From the NCBI GenBank assembly GCA_007833815.1, contig CP033464.1, forward strand, positions 4,830,001-4,894,000: 64,000 nucleotides of DNA, given 5' to 3'. Source of the DNA: Brevibacillus laterosporus. Its GTDB lineage: Bacteria > Bacillota > Bacilli > Brevibacillales > Brevibacillaceae. The stretch's first letter is position 1. Each line of letters opens with the position of its first letter. This document shows, piece after piece, positions 26,537 through 34,757 of the stretch. The notes below the pieces were generated by a model. That model was not told where the DNA came from. It worked only from the letters and a program-made list of their open reading frames with translations, and searched no databases. A program made the position numbers and the translations under genes.

Positions 26537-27154
26537 ATGAATCTCGAATTATATCAAATGACACCTTTAGAAGACTGGATTTCCGCTAGCTATCAAAGAC
26601 ATGGCTTTCTAGCCCCTGAGGAATTGCATCTAGAAGAGATTGCCGAGTTGTTTGGAGGCGAAATTGCTTTTACAAGGCTACCATCCCACGTAAGATGGTG
26701 CGAGAAAAGCGGAGACTTTCTCATTTTTTTACACCAGCATTTATCAGAAACCCAACGACGAGCAGAATTTTTTCATGAATTATGTCATCCATTGCGTCAC
26801 TCTGGCAACCAGCTTTCTTTGCCACCTGCTCTGCGCGACTTACAGGAAATGCAGGCAGGTCACTTTCAACTGTACGCAGCTATGCCCTTTTATTTACTTC
26901 AGACATTAACCATGCCAAGATATGAGCGGGATTGGCTAAATCAGCTAGCTCTAGCTTTTCGCGTACCTATCTCATTGGCCTCCCGTCGATGGGAACAAAT
27001 CAAGCGGCGCATCTGGTTGGCACAGGAACAAAAATGGAATATGACGGGTTATCAGCAAAGAGGAAGACAAGCTACTGATCTTCCTCTCCAAACTCCCGAA
27101 ACGAGACGCTTGCTTATTCAATTGCAACAACAATTATCTAAACAACGAAAGTAG
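26537..27154 (+). CDS. ImmA/IrrE-type metallopeptidase-like protein
   Basis: 205 aa. FFHELCHPLRH (near residues 76-86) carries the zinc HExxH motif typical of ImmA/IrrE proteins, preceded by the LAELFGGEI-type helix-strand of that family (IAELFGGEIAFTRL). The C-terminal part is helical, positively charged and glutamine-rich (QLQQQLSKQRK). ImmA-like proteases usually cleave a phage or ICE repressor, but no HTH repressor or integrase stands beside it. ATG 26537 follows GGAGGGAGGGGG, and TATAAT is at 26511-26516. Confidence 0.78.
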   Translation: MNLELYQMTPLEDWISASYQRHGFLAPEELHLEEIAELFGGEIAFTRLPSHVRWCEKSGDFLIFLHQHLSETQRRAEFFHELCHPLRHSGNQLSLPPALRDLQEMQAGHFQLYAAMPFYLLQTLTMPRYERDWLNQLALAFRVPISLASRRWEQIKRRIWLAQEQKWNMTGYQQRGRQATDLPLQTPETRRLLIQLQQQLSKQRK

Positions 27155-27515
27155 GCTAGCTTTAGAAAAAGGTTTAAGCATTTTTTTGGGACATGTTCAT
27201 CCAAATTTCTCTGTTGCTAACCATTATGTCTTGTTTACTATCGAAAGTTCTACTATTTTTTGCTAACAAGCGCCATTTTACTTTATCATTCATATTTTTC
27301 ATACATATGTATCTAATCGTCATTTAAATGGGATAAGCAGCCACTTGAGTTCAGCTTTCTTGTTTCCTTTTGAATATGCTCTTGTAACATGCACTCATCC
27401 AAAACATACAGGCTAGCTCATCTGAGGCAGTCTGTTTTGTTTTTATAGGGGTGTGTAAGCTAATCATTATTAATCTCAAAATAAGAAAAAGGTGGGCAAA
27501 AAATAAAGAAGGAAT
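27155..27515. other. Gene-free stretch
   Basis: AT-rich. Nothing beyond short frames without ribosome sites. Confidence 0.3.
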
Positions 27516-27545
27516 AAAAAGCTCTCTTTCCAAGCGAAAGAGAGC
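27516..27545 (-). terminator. Terminator of the 93-aa gene
   Basis: Perfect 10-bp stem (GCTCTCTTTC 27521-27530 / GAAAGAGAGC 27536-27545) with five T residues on the minus strand. Confidence 0.8.
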
Positions 27546-27625
27546 CATGCAGCAGTTGCATTCGTGTGTAATTAGTTTCATTTTAGTAGGTTTAGTTGTT
27601 TGAGTGTTTTCGTTTCGTTTGACTT

Positions 27626-27907
27626 TTATGATCCGCTAGTGACATCTACTTGCTTTTTTACGATATGATGGCCAACATCTAGGCCTTTTGCTAGCAATTC
27701 TTCTTCTGTCAAAACCGTCAGCTGTTGATTTTTCGAAGGCATCGGCATCAATCCACCTAGTGGACTGAGCATGCGGCAGTTGGTGTCTGTCTCGATAACG
27801 ACGTACAAACCCTTCTTTTCCATTTGTTCAATCAGATTCGCCCAACGCTTTGCATCCATCAATTCCGCGTGCTTGGTTAAAACCATGCCCATCTCTTGTG
27901 CTAACAT
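27626..27907 (-). CDS. Hypothetical 93-aa protein
   Basis: ATG 27907 is preceded by AAAGGGGATT and the gene has its own terminator, so I consider it real. The product is soluble, alpha/beta: two helices (MLAQEMGMVLTKHAELMDAK RWANLIEQM), then a strand pair (GLYVVIETDTNCRMLSPLGG) and a C-terminal acidic helix (LTEEELLAKGLDVG). No family is recognised and neighbours are unrelated. Confidence 0.6.
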   Translation of the reverse strand: MLAQEMGMVLTKHAELMDAKRWANLIEQMEKKGLYVVIETDTNCRMLSPLGGLMPMPSKNQQLTVLTEEELLAKGLDVGHHIVKKQVDVTSGS

Positions 27908-28215
27908 TTGTAATCCCCTTTTGTGCTCATGCGTGTTTTGGTATAAATCTCACGTTACATACAATACAGCGAAAAGGGTTCCCAACGCAAAATGCATTTT
28001 CGCACAAAAATCCAGTGAAAAATACATAATTTCAGTTAGAAACGTAAAATAGATCGTTCAATCTTTGCCAATCTTGATTTTTTACGTTACTACTCATTTT
28101 CTCTGTATTTCCATGATATTTGCTCATGTTTATTTTTCCTTTTATCATCCACATTCTTTTCAAAACCAACAATTTTTTTGAATAACTGCTTGGTAGCTAA
28201 TCCTTTCACCAGCTT

Positions 28216-28392
28216 TCACCAGCTCTCCTCCACTTCAGCAGCCAAATTTCTTTGGTAGTTAAGCCAAGATACTCCGTTCTCCGTCTGTAGCTTAAGTCGT
28301 TGTGACACAGGATCAACATGTAGCACATGCCCTACCATACGCTGTTCTCCCTCATCATCGTAATAACGTAGGGTCGATCCTATTCGGGCATT
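28216..28392 (-). pseudogene. Remnant of a YolD-like gene
   Basis: 58 codons ending at TGA 28216-28218 read ARIGSTLRYYDDEGEQRMVG HVLHVDPVSQRLKLQTENG and VSWLNYQRNLAAEVEE, close to the C-terminal half of YolD-like proteins, which usually partner Y-family polymerases. A stop precedes it in frame and the N-terminal half is absent. A Y-family polymerase lies 2.3 kb away at 30697. Confidence 0.5.
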
Positions 28393-28443
28393 TTATGACG
28401 AGTCTGGGTTCCCTCATATCAAAAGTTCGTTCAACTAAAGATA

Positions 28444-28476
28444 TTTACAAAAATAATTGTCTTACATATAATTGTC
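28444..28476 (+). promoter_or_regulatory. Promoter and direct-repeat operator of the MarR/MFS operon
   Basis: TTTACA (28444-28449), 17-bp spacer, TATAAT (28467-28472). ATAATTGTC occurs twice (28453-28461 and 28468-28476, 15 bp apart) covering the spacer and -10. Binding of the encoded MarR protein would block the polymerase. Confidence 0.65.
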
Positions 28477-28510
28477 ATAGCAAGTATTTTCTTAGAAAGG
28501 AGGAACTCCC

Positions 28511-28957
28511 TTGACCAAACAAATTGTATCCGAGGATTCTATAGGCTTTATGCTGGGGCAGACCTACCGCAAAATCGTTTATCTGCTCTCTTCGCGCTTA
28601 AAGGACTTTGATATTACTACCGAGCAATTTTCACTTTTGTATCAATTGGATAAACAAGACGGTATTAATCAAAAAGAACTAGCACATCGCACATCCAAAG
28701 ATCAACCGACTACAACCCGAATTTTGGATGTACTCTATAAAAAAGGATTGATTCACAAAAAAACGTCCGAAAATGATCGTCGCGCTTTTTTGCTTTTTTT
28801 AACCGATGCTGGCAAAGAAATGGTCAAACAAACACTTCCCATCGAGCAGCAAACCATTCAGGAAGCACTTCACCACATTTCGGATGCTGATCTGGCGTTT
28901 ATGAAACAGCTTTTACAACAAATGAGTGAGAATGCTCAAAAACAGATAGAGTCTTAG
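28511..28957 (+). CDS. MarR-family regulator of an efflux pair
   Basis: 148 aa. DNA-binding region GINQKELAHRTSKDQPTTTRILDVLYKKGLI with wing SENDRRAFLLFLTDAG, flanked by the long dimerisation helices of MarR proteins. TTG 28511 follows AAAGGAGG by 7 nt. Only 12 bp separate it from the MFS gene, so the repressor very likely controls that transporter and itself through the direct repeats in its promoter. The inducing compound cannot be deduced. Confidence 0.92.
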   Translation: MTKQIVSEDSIGFMLGQTYRKIVYLLSSRLKDFDITTEQFSLLYQLDKQDGINQKELAHRTSKDQPTTTRILDVLYKKGLIHKKTSENDRRAFLLFLTDAGKEMVKQTLPIEQQTIQEALHHISDADLAFMKQLLQQMSENAQKQIES

Positions 28958-28969
28958 GAGTGGTACGTT

Positions 28970-30235
28970 TTGTTAGGAGAACAAGAGAAACTTTGGTCTA
29001 AAAAATTTATACTGTTAACTGTCTGTAATCTGTTGTTATTTCTTAACTTACAAATGATCCTCCCCGCTTTTCCGGCCTATGTCAAAGAGACCTTCCATGC
29101 TAATGACTTTATGATCAGTCTAGTGACAAGTCTCTTTGCCTTGTCTGCCATTGTGACACGGTTATTCGCAGGTGAGTTGCTGAAGCGTGGTAAGATGACC
29201 TTCTTACTATTCTCAGGATTAGCAATTGCCGCCCTCTCTACAGCCGGTTACTATTGGTGTGGAACCATAGCCATGTTGCTTGTTATGCGAGTTTGCTACG
29301 GAATCGGCTTTGGGATGTCCAGTACAACCTTCCCCACGATGGTTTCCCACGTCATTCCGATTCGCCGTATTGGAGAAGGGATGGGTTACTTCGGTTTATC
29401 TACAAGCCTAGCCATGTCTATTGCGCCGATGATTGGACTATGGGTATTAGCAACGTATGGCTTTGGAGCATTGACTACCTCTTCTACTCTGTTGATTTTC
29501 TTGATCTTCCCTTTGCTGTACCTAGTTTTGCCAAAAGAAAATCATGTAGCTACTACAAATACCGAACCCATTATGCAAACAGACGTTAAGGCGTTCAACA
29601 CGCAATCAGTACTAGAATCTGTACCATCCAGCCGCGCTTCATTTCTGGATAAAAACATCTTGCTTCCCTGCTTTTTAAACCTCTTGCTGTCAGTTACTTA
29701 TGGCGGCTTACTTAGCTTTTTAGCTTTATTCGGAAAAGAAATGCAGATCGACAATGTAGGTAACTTCTTTTTGTTTAACGCGCTAGCAATTCTGTGCATT
29801 CGCCCGCTATCTGGCAAAATCTTTGACCAAAAAGGACATATAGCTGTTCTGATTCCTGGTGCTTTGCTAGTCATCGCTGGTCTACTATCCCTCTCCTTCA
29901 CTACTGGTATGATAGGTCTTATCTGTTCGGCTGTATTGTATGGTTTAGGCTACGGAACCTTGCAGCCTTCTATGCAAGCTTGGATCATTAAGGAAGTGAG
30001 CCCCGATAAGCGAGGAATGGCTAACGCTGCTTTTCTCAACTCTATTGACTTGGGAGTTGCGATCGGTTCTATGTTGCTCGGCGTAGTAGCATCTAGTGCC
30101 AATTATGCGATCATGTATCGAATCTCCGCTTTAGCCATGGTGACCTATGTGCTAGCTTACCTGTTCTTCTTAATGACACGTGGGAGACGCATGAAGCGAG
30201 AGCTAGCTAAACACGCTGAGAACGTAAAGCTGTAG
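28970..30235 (+). CDS. MFS transporter, probable drug efflux
   Basis: 421 aa, twelve hydrophobic segments in two halves joined by a polar loop around residues 185-225. Features of the major facilitator superfamily include the RxxxGELLKRGK-type loop after TM2 (RLFAGELLKRGK) and GRxG-like RIGEGMGYFG in TM5. The gene is cotranscribed with a MarR regulator, which indicates drug or metabolite export. TTG 28970 has AGGAG 9 nt upstream. No terminator is evident before the convergent gene at 30302. Confidence 0.92.
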   Translation: MLGEQEKLWSKKFILLTVCNLLLFLNLQMILPAFPAYVKETFHANDFMISLVTSLFALSAIVTRLFAGELLKRGKMTFLLFSGLAIAALSTAGYYWCGTIAMLLVMRVCYGIGFGMSSTTFPTMVSHVIPIRRIGEGMGYFGLSTSLAMSIAPMIGLWVLATYGFGALTTSSTLLIFLIFPLLYLVLPKENHVATTNTEPIMQTDVKAFNTQSVLESVPSSRASFLDKNILLPCFLNLLLSVTYGGLLSFLALFGKEMQIDNVGNFFLFNALAILCIRPLSGKIFDQKGHIAVLIPGALLVIAGLLSLSFTTGMIGLICSAVLYGLGYGTLQPSMQAWIIKEVSPDKRGMANAAFLNSIDLGVAIGSMLLGVVASSANYAIMYRISALAMVTYVLAYLFFLMTRGRRMKRELAKHAENVKL

Positions 30236-30301
30236 CATGAGAAAGTGAGATCATGACGTAGATATTAAGCAGCACACTCGGTTTTGGGAAATCTCTAGTT
30301 T

Positions 30302-30700
30302 TCAACCAATCCCCTGCTTGCCTCCACTTCCTGCACCATCCTGCTGCTCCTCTCCCGTCAGCCATTGCTGGACACGCGCCTGACATTCTGCCCGCAATAA
30401 TTCGGGGGAGTAGAGTAGTTCGTGTACATAGCCATTGAGCCGGGCCTGCACCCGATACAACCCCTCTTTGGTCTGTGTGCCAATCACTTCGCATCCTCTG
30501 TCTAGTAGGGCTCTGCGCAGATAATGATGTCTACGCTCTGCCCAACGCGACAGGTGCTCTAATAAGTTGATATAGGAGAGGGACAATGGAATTTGTCGCA
30601 AAGTCTGCCGATCCACCATTGCCACTTTAAACAACAAATCAAACAAGATACATTCGCGCACATGCTCCTGCCATTCGGTAGGAACGGCTGGCTGGCTCAT
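30302..30700 (-). CDS. Conserved-type partner of a Y-family polymerase, 132 aa
   Basis: The ATG overlaps the polymerase stop (ATGA), so the two are coupled. The product is soluble, mostly helical: WQEHVRECILFDLLFKVAMV, LSYINLLEHLSRWAERRHHY LRRALLDRG, then a beta hairpin (CEVIGTQTKEGLYRVQARLNG) and a Gln/Gly-rich tail. It is not a YolD-like protein. I do not recognise the family. Base composition (sampled about 55% GC) exceeds that of most of the window. Coupling argues for a role with the polymerase in lesion bypass or its control. Confidence 0.7.
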   Translation of the reverse strand: MSQPAVPTEWQEHVRECILFDLLFKVAMVDRQTLRQIPLSLSYINLLEHLSRWAERRHHYLRRALLDRGCEVIGTQTKEGLYRVQARLNGYVHELLYSPELLRAECQARVQQWLTGEEQQDGAGSGGKQGIG

Positions 30701-31932
30701 TTATAGTGTCCCCCGATCTTGTGTGCTCTCTCCTTCACTTGACCGGCCGAGAGCACCGAGACTGCGCGTATAATCGCATCATTGCCAAAGCGAGATCGAA
30801 TGCCATCCATGGTGTAGGCAAGAGATCGCTTTTTCATTTTGTCTTCAAATAAACTAAGCTGACACACATCATCTGGTGTCAATTGTCCAATGTGAACGCC
30901 CACGCTACGTACCGGGGAATGCTCCCAATGACGCTCAAATAACTCCAAGACAACTGCATAAATCGTCATCGCATCGTTCGTAGGCTCCAGCATTTTCATT
31001 TGGCGGGAAAAACCTGTCGGCACATCAAAATCTGCCCCTCGACATCCAACAGATATGACCCAGCCCATTCGTTCTTTGCTTCTAGCCCTGCGACACACTT
31101 CTTCACATAGCTCCAACAAAACCACCTTAATCTCTGCCGCTGTATGATAGTCACGCGGCAATGTCATATGGTGACCAATTCCTTTCTGAACATCATGCGC
31201 CTTAACCGACACAGGTGACTCATCAATGCCATGTGCAGTCCGCCACAGCACTTCTCCATTTACTCCAAAGCGCTTAATCATGACCTCAAGTGATGTTTCT
31301 GCTAGCTGACCAATTTTGTACAGACCCATACGATGAAGATGACGCTTCATCCGTGAGCCCACACCAAACAACTTTTCAATGGGTAACTGCCACAGCGTTT
31401 CATCTAGTTCCGCTTTTTTAAGACAAAAAATACCATTTTCTCGCTTTTTAGCCATATCGCACGCCATTTTAGCCAAAGCCTTATTCTCGCCAATTCCCAC
31501 TCGACAGACTACACCCGTCTCCATGAGAACACGTTGTCTAATCTTAGTCGCAATCACTTCCGGATCAGTACCAAATAACCGCAAGCTGCCCGTGATATCT
31601 AGGAACTGTTCGTCAATCGAAAAGGGCTCCACTAGATCGGTAAAGGATTCAAAAATAAGCGTAATCTGCGCCGCTACCTCCAAATAACGTTGCATGCGGG
31701 GGCGTACTACCACAAGATGACGGCATTTTTGTTCGGCTTGCCACAAAGGCTCTGCTGTGGTCACGCCATATGCTTTTGCTAATGGACAAGCAGCTAGTAT
31801 CACACCGCTCCGCCTCTTCGGATCACCAGCCACCACGACCGCTTGATCACGAAGATCCGGATTGGCTGCTTTCTCAACGCTTGCGTAAAAGCTTTGCATA
31901 TCGATTAGAAAAATCACCCGCTTCTTGTTCAT
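30697..31932 (-). CDS. Y-family DNA polymerase (UvrX/YqjW type)
   Basis: 411 aa translesion polymerase. Palm and fingers (residues 1-235): FLIDMQSFYASVEKA (metal Asp), AACPLAKAYGV, EPFSIDEQFLDITG (SIDE catalytic motif); HhH thumb (VGIGENKALAKMACDMAKK, KLFGVGSRMKRHL); little-finger domain at about 250-360. The C-terminal QLSLFEDK is a plausible beta-clamp-binding motif. I chose ATG 31932, AGGAG being 8 nt upstream; GTG 31941 is an alternative. LexA-like boxes precede it, so SOS induction is likely. Confidence 0.93.
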   Translation of the reverse strand: MNKKRVIFLIDMQSFYASVEKAANPDLRDQAVVVAGDPKRRSGVILAACPLAKAYGVTTAEPLWQAEQKCRHLVVVRPRMQRYLEVAAQITLIFESFTDLVEPFSIDEQFLDITGSLRLFGTDPEVIATKIRQRVLMETGVVCRVGIGENKALAKMACDMAKKRENGIFCLKKAELDETLWQLPIEKLFGVGSRMKRHLHRMGLYKIGQLAETSLEVMIKRFGVNGEVLWRTAHGIDESPVSVKAHDVQKGIGHHMTLPRDYHTAAEIKVVLLELCEEVCRRARSKERMGWVISVGCRGADFDVPTGFSRQMKMLEPTNDAMTIYAVVLELFERHWEHSPVRSVGVHIGQLTPDDVCQLSLFEDKMKKRSLAYTMDGIRSRFGNDAIIRAVSVLSAGQVKERAHKIGGHYK

Positions 31933-31947
31933 ATCGAACACTCCTAT

Positions 31948-31989
31948 CGAACATATATTCTCATTAAACAGTATAGCAAACGCATGTTC
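31948..31989 (-). promoter_or_regulatory. Two LexA (DinR)-like boxes before the Y-family polymerase
   Basis: CGAACATATATTC (31948-31960) and AAACGCATGTTC (31978-31989) both approximate the Gram-positive SOS box CGAAC-N4-GTTCG, with one or two deviations each. They lie 16-57 bp upstream of the start. Confidence 0.55.
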
Positions 31990-32074
31990 TTATTTATACT
32001 ATGAACGCGGAGGTAATTTTATACAGTCGACAGATACGCGGACTACCAATTCATTTACATAAACCTTTATTTAA

Positions 32075-32492
32075 TGGGTCTCCGATAATGTGTTAGATGC
32101 CGTCGATATAGACTTAGCATCTCTTGGAATCTCCGAAAGTAAATTAGGTTTCTTGTTGTTATTCATTTTGCGCCAGTGAAGAAGAAACTAATATGAGTCC
32201 ATCAGCTATAGCTGATCGGTTAGGTATTGAACGTGCTTCTGTCACAAGCCTACTCGATTGGATGGAAAAACGAGGGCTTATTATACGATACAGCCACCCA
32301 CAAGATCGTAGGAGATTAATCATCAAGATCACAGAAAAAGGAAAAGAGATTACTTTTCGCTCGTTACCGGTTTTCTGGTCCTCTTGTGCCTCTTTACTAG
32401 AAGAATTTACTCAAGAAGAATGTCAGGTCTTAGAAAAATTATTAACGAAAATGCATGAAAGAACAAAATCGAAGCTGAAAAAAGAAAGATAA
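32075..32492 (+). pseudogene. Frameshifted MarR-family regulator
   Basis: Two frames together form a MarR protein. The first, 32081-32176, reads DLASLGISESKLGFLLLFIL R. After one displaced base near 32177 (CAG TGA) the second frame reads MSPSAIADRLGIERASVTSL and LDWMEKRGLI, then HPQDRRRLIIKITEKGKE and ends at 32492. The recognition helix and wing are intact, but the start region is lost (a stop at 32072-32074) and the frame is broken. Confidence 0.7.
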
Positions 32493-32600
32493 ATACGTTG
32501 ATCATAAAAGTTACCGATTCAGCACCCCCTGGAAAAAAGATCAGCTCCAATATAACCTTCAACATTATGGGAACTATACCGCAATCTAAAACGAATAGCG

Positions 32601-32812
32601 ATGTTAGAAGGTACAATTACCCCAACCAGTTCTAAAGAAATAGCTGAAGTATGGAGTAAAGCCGTTACAGATCGCAACGGAGCTATCCAATTTTCTGTTT
32701 TTTCTCATGATCTAAGAGAAAAGAAAAATGGTACATCTCTGACATTAAAATGAAAGACAGCTCCACTTTAGGAGTTTGGAATACCTATCAAAGCTTTCCA
32801 GCGAACAAGTAG
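32601..32812 (+). pseudogene. Broken gene fragment, secreted beta-sandwich type
   Basis: ATG 32601 opens MLEGTITPTSSKEIAEVWSK and DRNGAIQFSVFSHDLREKK. Within an A-rich run near 32720 another frame takes over: WYISDIKMKDSSTLGVWNTY, stop 32810-32812. The joined sequence looks like part of a surface-protein beta-sandwich, but I do not know the family. Confidence 0.4.
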
Positions 32813-32824
32813 GAATTAGATAAA

Positions 32825-32864
32825 ACAATGGCAGTCTAGAACTTTTGTTCTGGACTGCCATTGT
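32825..32864. repeat. Long palindrome with GGCAGTC...GAAC core, copy 2
   Basis: ACAATGGCAGTCTAGAAC (32825-32842), TTTT loop, GTTCTGGACTGCCATTGT (32847-32864): an 18-bp stem with one wobble pair. It shares its core with 24025-24071. It might act as a terminator, though no T run follows. Confidence 0.6.
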
Positions 32865-32905
32865 TGCATGCAAAGGATACCGTAGCTTATTACGGGGTTT
32901 CTTGG

Positions 32906-33976
32906 TTATTTGGATGGATCCTCTAGCAGTATGAAATTATTAATATAGCTGTCGGACTTTGAATATATTTTGGTAATTTTACGAGTTTTGAAGTCATAAT
33001 AGTATAATCCATTTGGTGGCCCGTCTACTGTTACGTCATTATTTTTCAGAGTCGTTTTAAGGTTTCCTTTTATGAAAAGGCCTTGTTTGTCAGGAGCAAA
33101 ATATGCCTCTTCGATTGTATTTAGTTCTGGAATAATAAGTGGCTCTTTTTTGCCTGAATGAAAGTAGTAGAGATACAATTGTTTTTCTTTAAAAACCTTA
33201 GAGCCACTTTTTATCAGTGCAACTTCTGTATTTGTTGAGACAGAGAATAATCTGATTACTTCTTTTGCTTTGTATAATTCTCTTTGTTTTATTTGTTCCC
33301 CTTGATTCATATCGTATTCGACGACGCGATGAGTGGCCGCATCTACGTCAGGTGCTTGTTCTTTCGCTGCTTTTCTGGAAAGTGATCTGCGTTCCTGAGT
33401 AGAATAGAGAGTAGCATACAGCTTTTTTGTAAATGGGTTATACATTAGATGTTCTACTGCGGTATCGTCATCATTTTGGGGAACCCAAAATGATAGTTTT
33501 TTTGTTTGTAAGTCATACGAAGCTAATTGGACCGAGGATTTTGTTTTTTCGGCAGCGGCTACAATAATTTGATTTCCCACTGGGATAATATAATTGATTG
33601 CAAATAAATTGGTGGTCAATTTCTCCTTCTTTTTCGTAGCTAGATCAAGTTTTACCAGTTGATCGGACCCTGTAGAATCACGTTCGGAATAATAGAGTGA
33701 CTGATTATTTAGGTCAACGGCTCCAAGAGGGTATTGAGCGGTATCAGGGGTTTTAGCGACTTCTTTTATGATTTTCGTATCTATATCGTATGTAAAAAAA
33801 TAGTTTTCACTTTGTTTGTTTGTCAAGGTGAGAGAAAAATAGTCAGAATTGTTATGTTCTACAGCATTTGTGGCTGAGGGCGGAACAGTTGTAGTGTTGG
33901 TGGTGCTTGTATTTGGTGTACAGGCATTGATCACTACAGATACAATAAGAATGAACATGTTAAAGATTTTTTTCAT
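32906..33976 (-). CDS. Propeller-like lipoprotein
   Basis: 356 aa. Signal sequence and lipobox in residues 1-19 (MKKIFNMFILIVSVVINAC, Cys19), then a Thr/Ser-rich linker and repeated strands of a beta-propeller-like domain (SLYYSERDSTGSDQLVKLD, NQIIVAAAEKTKSSVQLASY, KLYATLYSTQERRSLS, KGLYYYDFKTRKITKIY). The pattern (value-reading strand, then 'LxxYDLxTKKL') resembles the exported proteins at 19301 and 40187. ATG 33976 follows AAAGGAGG by 10 nt; the longer frame to 34054 has no SD and would destroy the signal. Function unknown. Confidence 0.78.
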   Translation of the reverse strand: MKKIFNMFILIVSVVINACTPNTSTTNTTTVPPSATNAVEHNNSDYFSLTLTNKQSENYFFTYDIDTKIIKEVAKTPDTAQYPLGAVDLNNQSLYYSERDSTGSDQLVKLDLATKKKEKLTTNLFAINYIIPVGNQIIVAAAEKTKSSVQLASYDLQTKKLSFWVPQNDDDTAVEHLMYNPFTKKLYATLYSTQERRSLSRKAAKEQAPDVDAATHRVVEYDMNQGEQIKQRELYKAKEVIRLFSVSTNTEVALIKSGSKVFKEKQLYLYYFHSGKKEPLIIPELNTIEEAYFAPDKQGLFIKGNLKTTLKNNDVTVDGPPNGLYYYDFKTRKITKIYSKSDSYINNFILLEDPSK

Positions 33977-34115
33977 CTGGGGGAACCCTCCTTTATAACA
34001 AGTGAGATACATGAAAAAGAGATAAGTGTCGTGAAATAATTCGACACTTATCACAAATCAGTTATTGTTGAATAACTTTTTGAAGTATGAGTTACGCTCT
34101 AGAGGAGTATCAGGT

Positions 34116-34371
34116 CTACTTTTCGTAGAAGGTTCTTCCCTCAAATCGACCAGTATTTTTTTTTCTGTCTACGGGAGAATCAAAGTCATCTTCCATTTTT
34201 TCAGGCATGATATCTAGGACTGCATTAGGAAGGCCACCAACATCTGCCTTATATACATAGTCAACAATATCGTTATTTAAGAATGTTTTTATCGATTTGT
34301 TATTTCTTAAGTAGAATAATTTAAACAGACAGTTCAGATAAAAAAGATACCTAAATGCGGATACATCCTTT
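34116..34371 (-). pseudogene. C-terminal gene fragment of unknown family
   Basis: 85 codons open to a stop at 34116-34118, with the text SIKTFLNNDIVDYVYKADVG GLPNAVLDIMPEKMEDDF and ending RFEGRTFYEK. The reading is protein-like, yet there is no start codon (a stop precedes at 34372-34374). I take it as the tail of a truncated gene. Confidence 0.4.
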
Positions 34372-34495
34372 CAAATTTCATCGGATAAATGATTCAAAAC
34401 TCCATAAAAAATAAAGAATACCGATATCTCCAATCCACAGAAGATTACCGGCACCTAAATATTTCTATTTCTTCTTTTTCGCCCCTTCAGTTAGC

Positions 34496-34678
34496 TCAAC
34501 ATTTTCCTTGCTTTTTCAATTCTGTAATTTGCTTATTATAAGATTCGCTTTGTAGTTTTAACTCTTGCTCATGATCTTCTCGCAACTGTTCGATGCGTTC
34601 ATATAGAGATTGAATTTTAGCTGTATATTCTTCATTTGCCTTCTGTAGCTTGTCCTGGAATTCAGTGTGAAACTGCAT
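34496..34678 (-). CDS. Small coiled-coil protein, 60 aa, doubtful
   Basis: ATG 34678 gives MQFHTEFQDKLQKANEEYTA ... IQSLYERIEQLREDHEQELK, a continuous heptad-containing helix ending in KKQGKC. The SD is weak. The DNA just upstream also contains a short helical frame (SEIERIFEKKDVE, stop), so both might be pieces of one decayed protein. Confidence 0.35.
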   Translation of the reverse strand: MQFHTEFQDKLQKANEEYTAKIQSLYERIEQLREDHEQELKLQSESYNKQITELKKQGKC

Positions 34679-34757
34679 AACTCGCGTTCTTACTCAACAT
34701 CCTTCTTTTCAAAGATACGCTCAATCTCTGACTTGTGACGCTATTCAGATTGACGTA

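Noticed and set aside
28302-28514. 70-codon plus-strand frame
   Set aside because: Overlaps the YolD remnant and the MarR promoter; no SD.
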